This document shows positions 1 through 7,733 of a stretch of DNA of 64,000 nt, one piece after another (position 1 is the first letter of the stretch; the number at the start of each line of letters is the position of its first letter). Below the pieces are notes generated by a model. That model worked only from the letters and a program-made list of their open reading frames with translations. It had not been told where the DNA came from and made no database searches. A program made the position numbers and the translations under genes. This DNA comes from JANXSS01 sp040385645 (lineage in GTDB: Bacteria; Pseudomonadota; Gammaproteobacteria; Burkholderiales; Burkholderiaceae_D): contig JAZKGZ010000012.1 of NCBI GenBank assembly GCA_040385645.1, forward strand, positions 62,001-126,000. Direction: 5' to 3'.

Positions 1-361
1 CGATGATCGTGCCGGTGATCGTCGCATCGCTGGCTTCGCTATCGGACCGGCCGTTTTCCACATACGAATCCAGTCGGGTTTCGGCAAGCCCGACTGCCCA
101 AGTTTGCTGAAGATTTACTTTGTCGCCGCTACTTAGATAGCTGCCTCTTAAAATTAATTGCGCCCAATCCAGAGCGCCACGCAAAATCCATTGCTTCTGC
201 AACTGCATGCGCTGATTTTCGATCGAGCGCACCTGCACCTGCTGCTGCCAGAATAAGCTGGCAACGATCGTTACGGCCAGCGTGGTCAGAAGCAACGCGG
301 TAATCACCGCCACACCGCCCTGGCGAGGCCTGCTCCGACAGGGAGCGATCAGCTTTTTCAC
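1..361 (-). CDS. gspK: Type II secretion minor pseudopilin GspK (5' part, runs off window)
   Basis: About 120 codons of a gene that continues beyond the left edge. It starts at a GTG whose bases overlap the gspJ stop (GTGA, 4 bp), the coupling seen throughout this operon. The N-terminus is basic (VKKLIAPCRSR), followed by a hydrophobic helix from about residue 16 to 36 (GGVAVITALLLTTLAV), as in a pseudopilin. There is no Glu at the +5 position after the cleavage glycine, which is usual for GspK and not for other pseudopilins. GspK caps the tip of the type II secretion pseudopilus together with GspI and GspJ. The identification rests on the N-terminal form and the G-H-I-J-K order; the large periplasmic domain is only partly visible. 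Confidence 0.85.
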   Translation of the reverse strand, partial: MKKLIAPCRSRPRQGGVAVITALLLTTLAVTIVASLFWQQQVQVRSIENQRMQLQKQWILRGALDWAQLILRGSYLSSGDKVNLQQTWAVGLAETRLDSYVENGRSDSEASDATITGTII

Positions 362-1041
362 ACCACCCCCAGCAAAAAAATCTTGCGCATGAACGTGCTC
401 CGCCCACCTATCTGCAGGCTCACTTCCAATCCAGTCGGCACGCTCGCCGCGGTAACAGTAGCATCCGGCGCGGGTGGCGTGCGCCAGCCTCCGCCCTGCC
501 AGAAGCGCATGGTGATCGCCGTGACGTCCGACTGCAATGTCAGCGCTTCGTTGTTATCGGTGATTGCACCGGCGGCTTGCCAGGCTGTCGCCAGTTCGTT
601 CAAATCACGTGTGGGCACCGATTCCTGGCGCGACAGTGCGCCGTTGCGCAACCGATACGTCACGACTTGCAAACGGCTGGGCTGATCTTCAACGCTGACG
701 CTGCGCACCATCGTCAAGCGATCTTGGGTGGCGATCAAGTGTGCATGACGCAGAGGTGTCGCCATGGATACGAATTTGTCGCAGTCGCTCTGCATTTGCG
801 CAAAAGTGAGCTGCATTGCCCGGGTAAGATCGAGATTTTCGGTCAGGGCGACACGGGCACGTACGATGCCGTCAAGGCCACGCCATCCGAGCACAGCGAC
901 GACTGCCAGGATCGTGATGGCGACCAGTAATTCGATCAGCGTGAAGCCTGAGCTGATGCGGGCGCAACTGCGATCACAGCTGCGGTTACAGCCGCGATCG
1001 CAGCGACGATTATGGGTACGTGGGGAAGCCGAGTCGGTCAT
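358..1041 (-). CDS. gspJ: Type II secretion minor pseudopilin GspJ
   Basis: Tip component of the type II secretion pseudopilus in the inner membrane and periplasm. The prepilin peptidase site is SSG|FTLIELLVAIT at about residues 31-42, with Glu at +5. The rest (227 residues total) is of usual GspJ length. The leader is unusually long (about 32 residues) and is rich in Arg and Cys, encoded partly by a 12-bp tandem repeat. The chosen ATG overlaps the gspI stop by 4 bp (ATGA), which supports it, but no shorter leader can be excluded. The stop overlaps the gspK start. Translational coupling along gspG-H-I-J-K suggests one transcript. Confidence 0.93.
   Translation of the reverse strand: MTDSASPRTHNRRCDRGCNRSCDRSCARISSGFTLIELLVAITILAVVAVLGWRGLDGIVRARVALTENLDLTRAMQLTFAQMQSDCDKFVSMATPLRHAHLIATQDRLTMVRSVSVEDQPSRLQVVTYRLRNGALSRQESVPTRDLNELATAWQAAGAITDNNEALTLQSDVTAITMRFWQGGGWRTPPAPDATVTAASVPTGLEVSLQIGGRSTFMRKIFLLGVV
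969..1004. repeat. Three 12-bp degenerate tandem repeats inside gspJ
   Basis: Units tgcgatcacagc, tgcggttacagc and cgcgatcgcagc follow each other without gaps. They encode the repeated Cys/Arg/Asp/Asn pattern in the long GspJ leader, just upstream of the prepilin cleavage site. Being a multiple of 3, copy-number change would keep the frame. Confidence 0.75.
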
Positions 1042-1445
1042 CGCTGATTCGTGTTCGGCACGATTTGCGCCAGCTTGATGATGCGGCGCTGGGGCTCGCG
1101 GCTATCGAATACGCTCACTTCCACCCGCCGAAAATAAGGGTTCGGCGTGGCCAGCACTTCTTCGCTGCAGGTCAGCGGCAGTTCGTCCTGCGAGCAATCG
1201 AAGGTACTGGTACCGACCTCGGGGAAAAATGCCAACAAGCGAATCTGCGACAGACGGTTTTCGGCAGACCAGGTCGCCATCATCGAAGCACGCAAGCCAT
1301 TGCTATTTTGCGTCAGACTGCCGACGGCCCGCAGGCTCGCACCCAGCGCCGTGCCGACGATTACCAATGCCACCAACACTTCCAGCAGGGTAAAGCCGGC
1401 GCTGCGTGGCGCTGCAAAACCTATAAGCTGCAGCCGGTGCGTCAT
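1038..1445 (-). CDS. gspI: Type II secretion minor pseudopilin GspI
   Basis: Minor pseudopilin that nucleates the pseudopilus tip with GspJ and GspK. The cleavage site SAG|FTLLEVLVALVIV with Glu at +5 is at about residues 16-28. I chose the ATG at 1445 (135 residues) because it lies one base after the gspH stop and gives a normal leader of about 17 residues; the frame stays open upstream to 1493, inside gspH. Two cysteines in the periplasmic part (FDCSQDELPLTC) could form a disulfide. The gene is translationally coupled to gspJ by an ATGA overlap. Confidence 0.92.
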   Translation of the reverse strand: MTHRLQLIGFAAPRSAGFTLLEVLVALVIVGTALGASLRAVGSLTQNSNGLRASMMATWSAENRLSQIRLLAFFPEVGTSTFDCSQDELPLTCSEEVLATPNPYFRRVEVSVFDSREPQRRIIKLAQIVPNTNQR

Positions 1446-1446
1446 T

Positions 1447-1917
1447 TTATTCGGCGACGAAATGGCCGATACCGTCGGCCCGGATGGCAGCACTATTGTC
1501 GCCAGAGGCTAACGTCAAGAGAAACGGCCGATCCACCGGCTCGCGCCCGAACACCACCCGCAGGATCGGTTGGGTTTGCGTCGGCGAGATCGAGACGGCC
1601 ACGGGCGGGCGTTGAAACGGACGCGCTCGCAACAAATCGTCTTGCGTCAGCAGTTGCCAGGCATTGTCTTGACGCATTAGAAAGCGGTAGCCCTGTTCAT
1701 CGGCCTCGAAGGCGATCGGGCGGTTGCGTACGATCGCTTCATCGCGCGCCAGTTGCAGCAGTATCGCGATGCGCTGCGTTTCTTTTTGCAGTATCTGGCG
1801 CTCGCTGGGTATCGCGTTGAAAGAAACCATGCCCAGCGTCAGGCCGGCGATCACCAACACGACCAGCAGCTCCAACAGCGTGAAGCCGGATGCGTCGGGC
1901 ATCCTCGGTCGGCGCAT
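1447..1917 (-). CDS. gspH: Type II secretion pseudopilin GspH
   Basis: Minor pseudopilin that links the GspG shaft to the GspI-J-K tip. A short leader (MRRPRMPDASG) precedes the methylation and helix motif FTLLELLVVLVIAG with Glu at +5, and the total length of 156 residues fits GspH. The globular part is less conserved, as expected of the family. The ATG shares one base with the gspG stop (TAATG), so translation is probably coupled to the major pseudopilin gene. Confidence 0.9.
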   Translation of the reverse strand: MRRPRMPDASGFTLLELLVVLVIAGLTLGMVSFNAIPSERQILQKETQRIAILLQLARDEAIVRNRPIAFEADEQGYRFLMRQDNAWQLLTQDDLLRARPFQRPPVAVSISPTQTQPILRVVFGREPVDRPFLLTLASGDNSAAIRADGIGHFVAE

Positions 1918-2390
1918 TACAATTCCCAGGAACCGATATCGGCATCGTTACCTGCACCACCGGGCTGACCGTCCGCACCGTAGGAAAAGACATCGATTTC
2001 GCCCTTGACACCAGGCGACAGATATTGATACGGGGCACCCCAAGGGTCTTTAGGTAACTTGTCGATATAACCGCCTGTTTTCCAGCCATCCGATGGCGGG
2101 CCGGAAGCGGGTTTGACAATCAACGACTGCAACCCTTGTTCGGTGGTCGGGTAGCGTTGATTATCGAGCCGATAGAGTTTCAGCGCCTGCATCACGGTAG
2201 CGATATCCTGGCGCGCAGCGATGATGCGGGCGTCGTCGGTACGGCCCATTAGTTTGGGTACCACAAGCGCGGCAAGGATACCCATGATCACCACCACGAC
2301 CATGATTTCGATCAACGTGAAACCACGTTGAAGCAATCGGCTTGAGCGGCAGTGCCGCTGCAGATAGATTGGATGAATAACGTTGCGCAT
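1917..2390 (-). CDS. gspG: Type II secretion major pseudopilin GspG
   Basis: Major subunit of the type II secretion pseudopilus. The prepilin motif QRG|FTLIEIMVVVVIMG is followed by the GspG signature region ending in PWGAPYQYLSPG and a C-terminal part with FSYGADGQPGG and several Asp residues that bind calcium in known GspG. The ATG at 2390 (157 residues) is preferred; an in-frame TTG lies five codons upstream at 2405, and neither has a clear ribosome binding site. First visible gene of the gspG-H-I-J-K run, with 102 bases of non-coding DNA between it and gpsA. Confidence 0.95.
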   Translation of the reverse strand: MRNVIHPIYLQRHCRSSRLLQRGFTLIEIMVVVVIMGILAALVVPKLMGRTDDARIIAARQDIATVMQALKLYRLDNQRYPTTEQGLQSLIVKPASGPPSDGWKTGGYIDKLPKDPWGAPYQYLSPGVKGEIDVFSYGADGQPGGAGNDADIGSWEL

Positions 2391-2492
2391 ATAATTTATT
2401 GTCAAAAAAACAAATATTTGATCTGGAGCGCTCAGTATATAGCCGAAGCAACGCGCATCATTCCCGCGACCTTAGCATCTAAAGCGAAATGT

Positions 2493-3494
2493 TTAAATCG
2501 CTTCACTACGCGGGTCTCGCGAAAGCAATCGCGTCACCATCTCACTGGCGGAATCGCCGTCGAACAGCACGCCGGCCACTGCCGCCGAAATCGGCATGTC
2601 GATGCCGTGCGTTAGTGCCAGCGAGCGCACTGCCTGCGCACACCTGACACCCTCGGCCACGTGTCCGAGTTCTTCGATAATTACGGCCAACGGCTTGCCC
2701 TGCGCCAGACCGAGGCCGACCTGGCGATTACGTGACAACTCGCCGGTGCAGGTCAGAAGCAGGTCGCCCATGCCGGTCAGGCCCATGAAGGTTTCGCTGC
2801 GCCCCCCCAGCACGACACCGAGCCGGGTGATCTCGACCAAGCCACGGGTAATCAGCGCAGCGCGCGCATTGGCACCGAGACCCATGCCATCGATCACGCC
2901 GGTAGCGATGGCAAGGATATTTTTGACCGCGCCGCCGACCTCGACGCCGATTACGTCGTCGGTGGAGTAGATGCGCAAAGTGCGCGAATGCACTGCAGCC
3001 ACCACTTGCTGGCAGAGTACGGCACTCGTCGATGCGACGGTGAGAGCGCAGGGCAACCCGTGCGCCACCTCTTGCGCGAAAGAGGGGCCGGACAGTACCC
3101 CGGCGGCAACCGTATCGCCCAACACCGCATTAACGATCTGATGCGGCAAGAAGCCGGTATCCTGCTCGAATCCCTTGCATAACCAGACCAGATTGGCGGG
3201 CTTAGCACAGGTCGCTCGTATCGATCGAAGCTGCAGACACAACGGGCGCAGTCCGGCTACCGAGGTGGCGACGATCATCAATTCGCCATGCCCGGCTGCT
3301 TCTTGAAGATCGGCGCTGATTCGCAACGACGCCGGCAATGAGAATCCTGGCAAATAATGCGAATTTTCCCGGCGTGCAGCGATACACTGCATCGCTTCGA
3401 CGTCGCGGCCCCAGAGCAGCACATCATGCTGCCGTGTCAGAGCCAGGGCAAGCGCCGTTCCCCATGCACCGGCACCCAAAATCGACATTCTCAT
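2493..3494 (-). CDS. gpsA: Glycerol-3-phosphate dehydrogenase [NAD(P)+]
   Basis: Cytoplasmic enzyme reducing dihydroxyacetone phosphate to sn-glycerol 3-phosphate, the entry to phospholipid synthesis. The Rossmann motif GAGAWGTALA is at residues 8-17. Further family motifs are SGPSFAQEV (about 135-143), the catalytic Lys region GGAVKNILAIATG and the late segment TGMGDLLLTC. The length of 333 residues is normal. The SH3-domain gene and secB lie upstream on the same strand, with 25 bases to the former, an arrangement common in betaproteobacteria where secB and gpsA are neighbours. Confidence 0.97.
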   Translation of the reverse strand: MRMSILGAGAWGTALALALTRQHDVLLWGRDVEAMQCIAARRENSHYLPGFSLPASLRISADLQEAAGHGELMIVATSVAGLRPLCLQLRSIRATCAKPANLVWLCKGFEQDTGFLPHQIVNAVLGDTVAAGVLSGPSFAQEVAHGLPCALTVASTSAVLCQQVVAAVHSRTLRIYSTDDVIGVEVGGAVKNILAIATGVIDGMGLGANARAALITRGLVEITRLGVVLGGRSETFMGLTGMGDLLLTCTGELSRNRQVGLGLAQGKPLAVIIEELGHVAEGVRCAQAVRSLALTHGIDMPISAAVAGVLFDGDSASEMVTRLLSRDPRSEAI

Positions 3495-3519
3495 GGGGAG
3501 TGGTGACCTTGCTCGGGCT

Positions 3520-3996
3520 TCATTCGCCCCAGACGTCGGTTGCCTTGATGAACCCGACGATGCCGTCGCGATGCTTGACCCGAACCCACCCGGAAGCTAC
3601 GGCGTCGCTTAATTCGAGCAGCACGCCACGCTCCGCCGTCATTACTACCGCGGCATTGTCATCTGCAGTTGCCCGTACTTTGGCATTACTCGCAGTAACT
3701 GTCAGCATGCGTCGGTTACTTAACTGCTTGGCTTCGACCCACGACAAGTCACCGCCAGAGTCGCGCACCTTCACCCATTCATTGTAAGAAAGCACTACTT
3801 CCACCGGCATTCCACGCGGCGCGACGAAGACTTTGCGCCCTTTTTCGGAAGGCGCGTCGTACAGTATCGCCGGTGCCGCACCGATGGATTTGAAATCGGC
3901 AGCATGCACATTTGCCGCAGTCCAGAGGCACGTCAGTGCCGCCAACAAATGTGCTTGTGGCAAACGCATCAGCGGTCGCTTTATTGCCTGCTTCAT
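3520..3996 (-). CDS. Exported bacterial SH3-domain protein
   Basis: A 158-residue protein with an N-terminal signal peptide (hydrophobic LLAALTCLWTAANVHA, cleavage likely before ADFK near residue 33) followed by two SH3b-like modules. The first covers about residues 37-92 (ILYDAPSEKGRKVFVAPRG, WVKVRDSGG) and the second about 96-155 (AKVRATADDNAAVV, GWVRVKHRDGIVGFI). Such domains usually bind peptidoglycan or other wall ligands in the periplasm; the ligand here is unknown. The start at 3996 or the in-frame ATG at 3969 are both possible. It sits between secB and gpsA on the same strand and is probably cotranscribed. Confidence 0.8.
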   Translation of the reverse strand: MKQAIKRPLMRLPQAHLLAALTCLWTAANVHAADFKSIGAAPAILYDAPSEKGRKVFVAPRGMPVEVVLSYNEWVKVRDSGGDLSWVEAKQLSNRRMLTVTASNAKVRATADDNAAVVMTAERGVLLELSDAVASGWVRVKHRDGIVGFIKATDVWGE

Positions 3997-4010
3997 CGGC
4001 TACCGTTCGT

Positions 4011-4502
4011 TCAGTTCACCGAAGCATTGGAGCCATCGGGCATGACCAGGCCGCCGCCGTTTTGCTGTTGCGTCAGTGCCTGCAGACGCTGCTGGTAGAA
4101 CACTTCAAAATTAATTTCTGCCAGGTGTACCGGCGGAAAACCTGCGCGGGTGATGGCATCGGCCAAGTTGGCACGCAGATATGGATAGACAATGTTCGGG
4201 CAACCGATGCCGAGCAAGGGATCGAGCTGCTCTGCTGGAATATTGCGCGCCTCGAAAATTCCGGCTTGCTTGCCTTCGACTAGGAATGCAACCTTGTCCT
4301 TGACCTTGGCGGTAATGGTCACGGTAACCGTAGCCTCAAAAATGCCTTCGGCCAGCGATTCGGCACCGACATCGACGGAGACTTCGATCGTCGGTGGCTC
4401 TTGCTCAAGAAAGATTGAAGGCGAATTCGGTTGTTCCAGTGACAAATCCTTCAAATAAATGCGTTGGATCTGGAATACGGGTTGCAGAGTTTCGTCGGCC
4501 AT
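4011..4502 (-). CDS. secB: Protein-export chaperone SecB
   Basis: Tetrameric cytoplasmic chaperone that holds preproteins unfolded and hands them to SecA. Recognisable family segments are FQIQRIYLKDLSLE (about 10-23), the long beta region with VTITAKVKDKVAFLVEGKQAG, and the conserved LLGIGCPNIVYPYLRANLADAI with PPVHLAEINFE. The length of 163 residues is normal, with a Gln-rich disordered tail. It lies between grxC and the SH3-domain gene, the standard grxC-secB-gpsA neighbourhood. 91 bases separate it from grxC, so it may share the upstream promoter or have its own. Confidence 0.97.
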   Translation of the reverse strand: MADETLQPVFQIQRIYLKDLSLEQPNSPSIFLEQEPPTIEVSVDVGAESLAEGIFEATVTVTITAKVKDKVAFLVEGKQAGIFEARNIPAEQLDPLLGIGCPNIVYPYLRANLADAITRAGFPPVHLAEINFEVFYQQRLQALTQQQNGGGLVMPDGSNASVN

Positions 4503-4593
4503 AGCGAGCTTTCAGGGTGATATTCGTTGGTGAAATGACAGGTAATAGATAAGAGACAATAAATAAAAAGGTATCGTACGGGTGTCACATGCG

Positions 4594-4860
4594 TTATTGC
4601 GAGTCTCTCAATAAAGCGTCGAGTTTCCCGGCTTTGTCGAGTGCGCTGAGGTCGTCGAAGCCGCCGACGTGCGTGTCGCCGATATAAATCTGCGGCACGG
4701 TACGGCGTCCGGTTTTTTCCATCATTGCCGTGCGTTGCACCGGATCGAGATCGATCCGGATTTTTTCGATCTTGGTCACACCTTTACTGGCGAGAAGCCG
4801 CTCTGCCATCGTGCAATAAGGGCAGATACCCGAGCTGTACATCAATACGTGTGCGGTCAT
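4594..4860 (-). CDS. grxC: Glutaredoxin 3
   Basis: Small glutathione-dependent disulfide reductase. With the ATG at 4860 the protein is 88 residues, the normal length, with the redox motif CPYC at residues 13-16 and the glutathione-binding TVPQIYIGDTHVGGFDDL near the C-terminus. The frame stays open upstream to 4929, but those 23 residues do not resemble glutaredoxin and overlap the rhodanese gene. It starts 20 bases after the rhodanese stop, probably in one transcript with it and secB. Confidence 0.96.
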   Translation of the reverse strand: MTAHVLMYSSGICPYCTMAERLLASKGVTKIEKIRIDLDPVQRTAMMEKTGRRTVPQIYIGDTHVGGFDDLSALDKAGKLDALLRDSQ

Positions 4861-4880
4861 TTTTTTCTTCCGTTGGGCGG

Positions 4881-5306
4881 TCAGGATACAACGGGCTGGC
4901 GCGCCACCGGCAAGCCTTGCGCCTGCCAAGCATTAAGACCGCCGCTCAAACTCATCACGGTGGCGAAACCCGCATCGCGCAGTAGACCGGTAGCGCGCGA
5001 GGACTGCAACCCCGAAGCACAGACCACGATCACGTTTTTGTTTTTAAATTTATCCAATTCAGCGAGACGGCGTGGCAATTCCTTCAACGGTATATTGCGC
5101 GCCTCCCGCACATGCCCGTTAGCGAATGCTGCGCTGTCGCGCACGTCCAGCAGCAAAGTCTTGCCCTGGTTGATCAACTGCGTCGCCTGCAGAGTCGATA
5201 CCTGTTCGCCACTACGGCGCAGGCAGGGTATCAGCAATGCGGCACCCGAAGCGAGCATTACCAGCAGCAGTAGCGAGTTATAAATGTTGTCAACGAAGAA
5301 ATTCAC
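4881..5306 (-). CDS. Membrane-anchored rhodanese-like sulfurtransferase
   Basis: A 141-residue protein with one N-terminal membrane segment (about residues 8-28, YNSLLLLVMLASGAALLIP) and a single rhodanese domain (about 36-135). The active-site loop is VVCASGLQSSRA, with the catalytic Cys at about residue 95, so sulfur transfer is possible; the substrate is unknown. Anchored rhodaneses next to grxC and secB are conserved in Burkholderiales. First gene of the minus-strand run rhodanese-grxC-secB, with a TATAAT-like -10 element 31 bases upstream of the start. Confidence 0.92.
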   Translation of the reverse strand: MNFFVDNIYNSLLLLVMLASGAALLIPCLRRSGEQVSTLQATQLINQGKTLLLDVRDSAAFANGHVREARNIPLKELPRRLAELDKFKNKNVIVVCASGLQSSRATGLLRDAGFATVMSLSGGLNAWQAQGLPVARQPVVS

Positions 5307-5336
5307 GAAGGTCCAATGGGTTTATAGAACCGCGAC

Positions 5337-5342
5337 ATTATA
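5337..5342 (-). promoter_or_regulatory. Candidate -10 element for the rhodanese-grxC-secB run
   Basis: Read on the minus strand the hexamer is TATAAT, 31 bases upstream of the rhodanese ATG. No good -35 is visible at the normal spacing; that position falls inside the 12-bp tandem repeat. Sequence match only. Confidence 0.35.
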
Positions 5343-5343
5343 A

Positions 5344-5367
5344 AATAGAAGACCGAATAGAAGACCG
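5344..5367. repeat. Perfect 12-bp tandem duplication in the rhodanese/gpmA intergenic region
   Basis: The unit aatagaagaccg occurs twice in direct succession, followed by a decayed third start (aatgcaagattg). It lies between the divergent rhodanese and gpmA genes, where the -35 region of the minus-strand promoter would be. Confidence 0.8.
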
Positions 5368-5457
5368 AATGCAAGATTGTTCAAACATCGAATTCAAATT
5401 TCTCCCGGTTTTTCCGGACTTTTTATTCACTGCCGATATTTTCCCTAAGAGTTGCTC

Positions 5458-6204
5458 ATGTATAAAATTGTTTTAATGCGTCACGGAGAATCCACCTGGA
5501 ATCTCGATAACCGCTTCACCGGCTGGACCGACGTCGATCTTACCGAAAAAGGCCGAGCCGAAGCGCGCCATGCCGGTTTACTGCTCAAAGAAGCGGGATT
5601 TTCCTTCGATCTGGCTTATACCTCGGTATTGAAACGGGCGATCCGCACGCTATGGATCACACTCGATGAAATGGATCTGATGTGGCTACCCATCCAACAC
5701 GACTGGCGTTTGAACGAGCGTCACTATGGTGCGCTGCAAGGATTGAACAAAGGTGAAACCGCAGCAACTTATGGCGACGAGCAGGTGTTAGTCTGGCGCC
5801 GTAGCTACGATACCCCACCGCCGCCGCTGGCACCCGACGACACCCGTAATGCTTTCAACGACCCGCAGTATGCCGGCCAGCCACATTCGCAGATTCCGCG
5901 CACGGAATGCCTTAAAGATACCGTCGCCCGCGTCATGCCGGCGTGGGACGACTCGATCGCGCCGGCTATTCGCGCCGGCAAGCGCATCATCATTTCGGCC
6001 CATGGCAACAGCTTGCGTGCGTTGATCAAAGCGCTCGACGGCATTAGTGACGACGACATCGTCGGCTTGAACGTTCCGAATGGTCAGCCACTGGTATATG
6101 AACTCGACGGCGATTTAAAACCGATCAAGAGCTATTACCTAGGCGACGCCAAAGCGATCGAGGCGGCCATGCAAGCCGTCGCCAGCCAGGGTAAGGCAAC
6201 CTGA
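5458..6204 (+). CDS. gpmA: 2,3-bisphosphoglycerate-dependent phosphoglycerate mutase
   Basis: Glycolytic and gluconeogenic enzyme interconverting 3- and 2-phosphoglycerate in the cytoplasm. The phosphohistidine motif VLMRHGEST is at residues 5-13. Other family marks are GWTDVDLTEKG, LNERHYGALQGLNK and the second catalytic histidine in ISAHGNSLRALIK. The ATG at 5458 gives MYKIVLMRHG and 248 residues, the normal form; a TTG two codons earlier is also open. It is divergent from the rhodanese gene and followed 60 bases later by the EnvC-like gene, the usual betaproteobacterial order gpmA-envC-ctpA. Confidence 0.97.
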   Translation: MYKIVLMRHGESTWNLDNRFTGWTDVDLTEKGRAEARHAGLLLKEAGFSFDLAYTSVLKRAIRTLWITLDEMDLMWLPIQHDWRLNERHYGALQGLNKGETAATYGDEQVLVWRRSYDTPPPPLAPDDTRNAFNDPQYAGQPHSQIPRTECLKDTVARVMPAWDDSIAPAIRAGKRIIISAHGNSLRALIKALDGISDDDIVGLNVPNGQPLVYELDGDLKPIKSYYLGDAKAIEAAMQAVASQGKAT

Positions 6205-6264
6205 TGCCGACGTGTCGAACGGCATGCGATGACAAGTAACATCACGCAGCCGGGCTGGAGAATC

Positions 6265-7725
6265 ATGCGGGCGTCGCCGATGGCGATGACGATGGCACTG
6301 GTAACAGCACTGATGTTTGCCTCAGCCATGTCGGATGTTCAAGCGCAAGCTGAAACCGGACGCGCGGCACCTCGCGCCGTGCAAAAGCGTGCCGCTGAAA
6401 ACGAGCGTAATCAGCTACAACAAAAGCTGAATGCGCTCAAGCGCGCGATCGAAAGCACGGAAATCGAGAAAGGTCGCGCGGCCGACGAGTTGGCAAAATC
6501 CGAATCGGCGATCTCGAAAGCCAGCCGCACTCTGCGCGAACTCAATGGCGAGCAAGCCTCGACGCAGGCACGTCTGGTGACACTGACGGCCCGGCTAGAA
6601 GAACAGAAAACGCTGCTGGCGACGCGCCAGCAGCAGCTGGCCAATTTGCTACGTCAGCAACATGTCACAAACAAAGAGGAACCGATACCGTTGTTGCTTT
6701 CCGGCGAAGAACCGGCACGCATAGGCCGTTCGTTACGCTATCTGGATTACGTGGCGCAGGCACAGGCGAAACTGCTGGCGTCGATCCGCGCCGACCTTCA
6801 GGAAATCGAAACGGACCAGGCCAGGCTGCAAGCCACCAATGACGAACTCGAAGATATCGCCAGTGAATCCAGAGTGGAGAAAGCCAGGCTGGAACAGCAG
6901 CAGTCCCAACGGGCGCAGTTGATGAGCGAGCTGGCGAAGAAATTGGCTAGCCAACGTGCCGAGGCCGGTGTATTGCAACGCGATGAAAGCCGACTTGGCG
7001 GCTTGGTCGAGCAACTCGGCAAGCTGATCGCCCAACAACAAAAAGCCGAAGCCCTGGCCGCGGAAAAGCGCCGACAGCAGGCTGTACAAAAAGCTGCACA
7101 GACAGCCGCAGCCGCAGCGCGTGCGCAGCAGGCCCGAAGTGAACAATCCCAGCGAGGAAAGCAATCACAACAGCAACAACAATCACAGCCGCCGACCGCG
7201 AAAGCGAAAATCGAACTGCGTCGCCCAGAAGTCGCATCGACATCAGTTGCCGATGCAATCGACAGCGATGCACCGACCCAAGCGGTAGAAAGTGGCCCAA
7301 AAGCAACACCCTCTGTCAATCTTTCCTCAACGTTTCCCACCCTCAAAGGTCAGCTGCGCATGCCGGTCAAAGGCGAGTTGATCAATCGTTTCGGTACGCG
7401 CCGCAACGATGGACCGAGCTGGAAAGGATTGTTCATCAGCGCGCCGGAAGGCACGCAGGTACACGCGGTCGCAGCGGGACAAGTAGTTTTTGCCGATTGG
7501 CTACGCGGCTTCGGCAATCTGCTTATTCTCGACCATGGCGGACAGTACCTGACTATTTACGGCTACAACCAGGCCGTGCTCAGACATGCCGGCGACAAGG
7601 TAAGCGCCGGAGAGGTCATTGCCAATGCCGGTAACACCGGCGGTAACGAGCAATCGGGTTTATACTTTGAAATGCGCTATCAGGGGCGTGCGTTCGACCC
7701 GTTGGGCTGGGTAACTTCTAGGTGA
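6265..7725 (+). CDS. envC: EnvC-like murein hydrolase activator (coiled coil plus degenerate LytM domain)
   Basis: Periplasmic protein of 486 residues. A signal peptide (MRASPMAMTMALVTALMF, ending near AQA) is followed by a long coiled coil (about residues 45-290, rich in Q, E, K and R), a low-complexity Ala/Gln linker, and a C-terminal LytM/M23 domain (about 355-485). The zinc ligands of active M23 peptidases are missing: the HxG-D motif reads WKGLFIS and the final HxH position reads LYFEMRY. It should therefore activate amidases rather than cut peptidoglycan, like EnvC. The ATG at 6265 is chosen for its GGAG site; an ATG at 6229 is in frame. Its TGA overlaps the upstream GTG alternative of ctpA. 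Confidence 0.88.
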   Translation: MRASPMAMTMALVTALMFASAMSDVQAQAETGRAAPRAVQKRAAENERNQLQQKLNALKRAIESTEIEKGRAADELAKSESAISKASRTLRELNGEQASTQARLVTLTARLEEQKTLLATRQQQLANLLRQQHVTNKEEPIPLLLSGEEPARIGRSLRYLDYVAQAQAKLLASIRADLQEIETDQARLQATNDELEDIASESRVEKARLEQQQSQRAQLMSELAKKLASQRAEAGVLQRDESRLGGLVEQLGKLIAQQQKAEALAAEKRRQQAVQKAAQTAAAAARAQQARSEQSQRGKQSQQQQQSQPPTAKAKIELRRPEVASTSVADAIDSDAPTQAVESGPKATPSVNLSSTFPTLKGQLRMPVKGELINRFGTRRNDGPSWKGLFISAPEGTQVHAVAAGQVVFADWLRGFGNLLILDHGGQYLTIYGYNQAVLRHAGDKVSAGEVIANAGNTGGNEQSGLYFEMRYQGRAFDPLGWVTSR

Positions 7726-7733
7726 CACGATAC

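Noticed and set aside
1020..1820. 266-codon plus-strand open frame over gspI/gspH
   Set aside because: It is antisense to well-supported pseudopilin genes, its composition is Arg/Ala-rich as expected from a shadow frame, and it shows no family motif.
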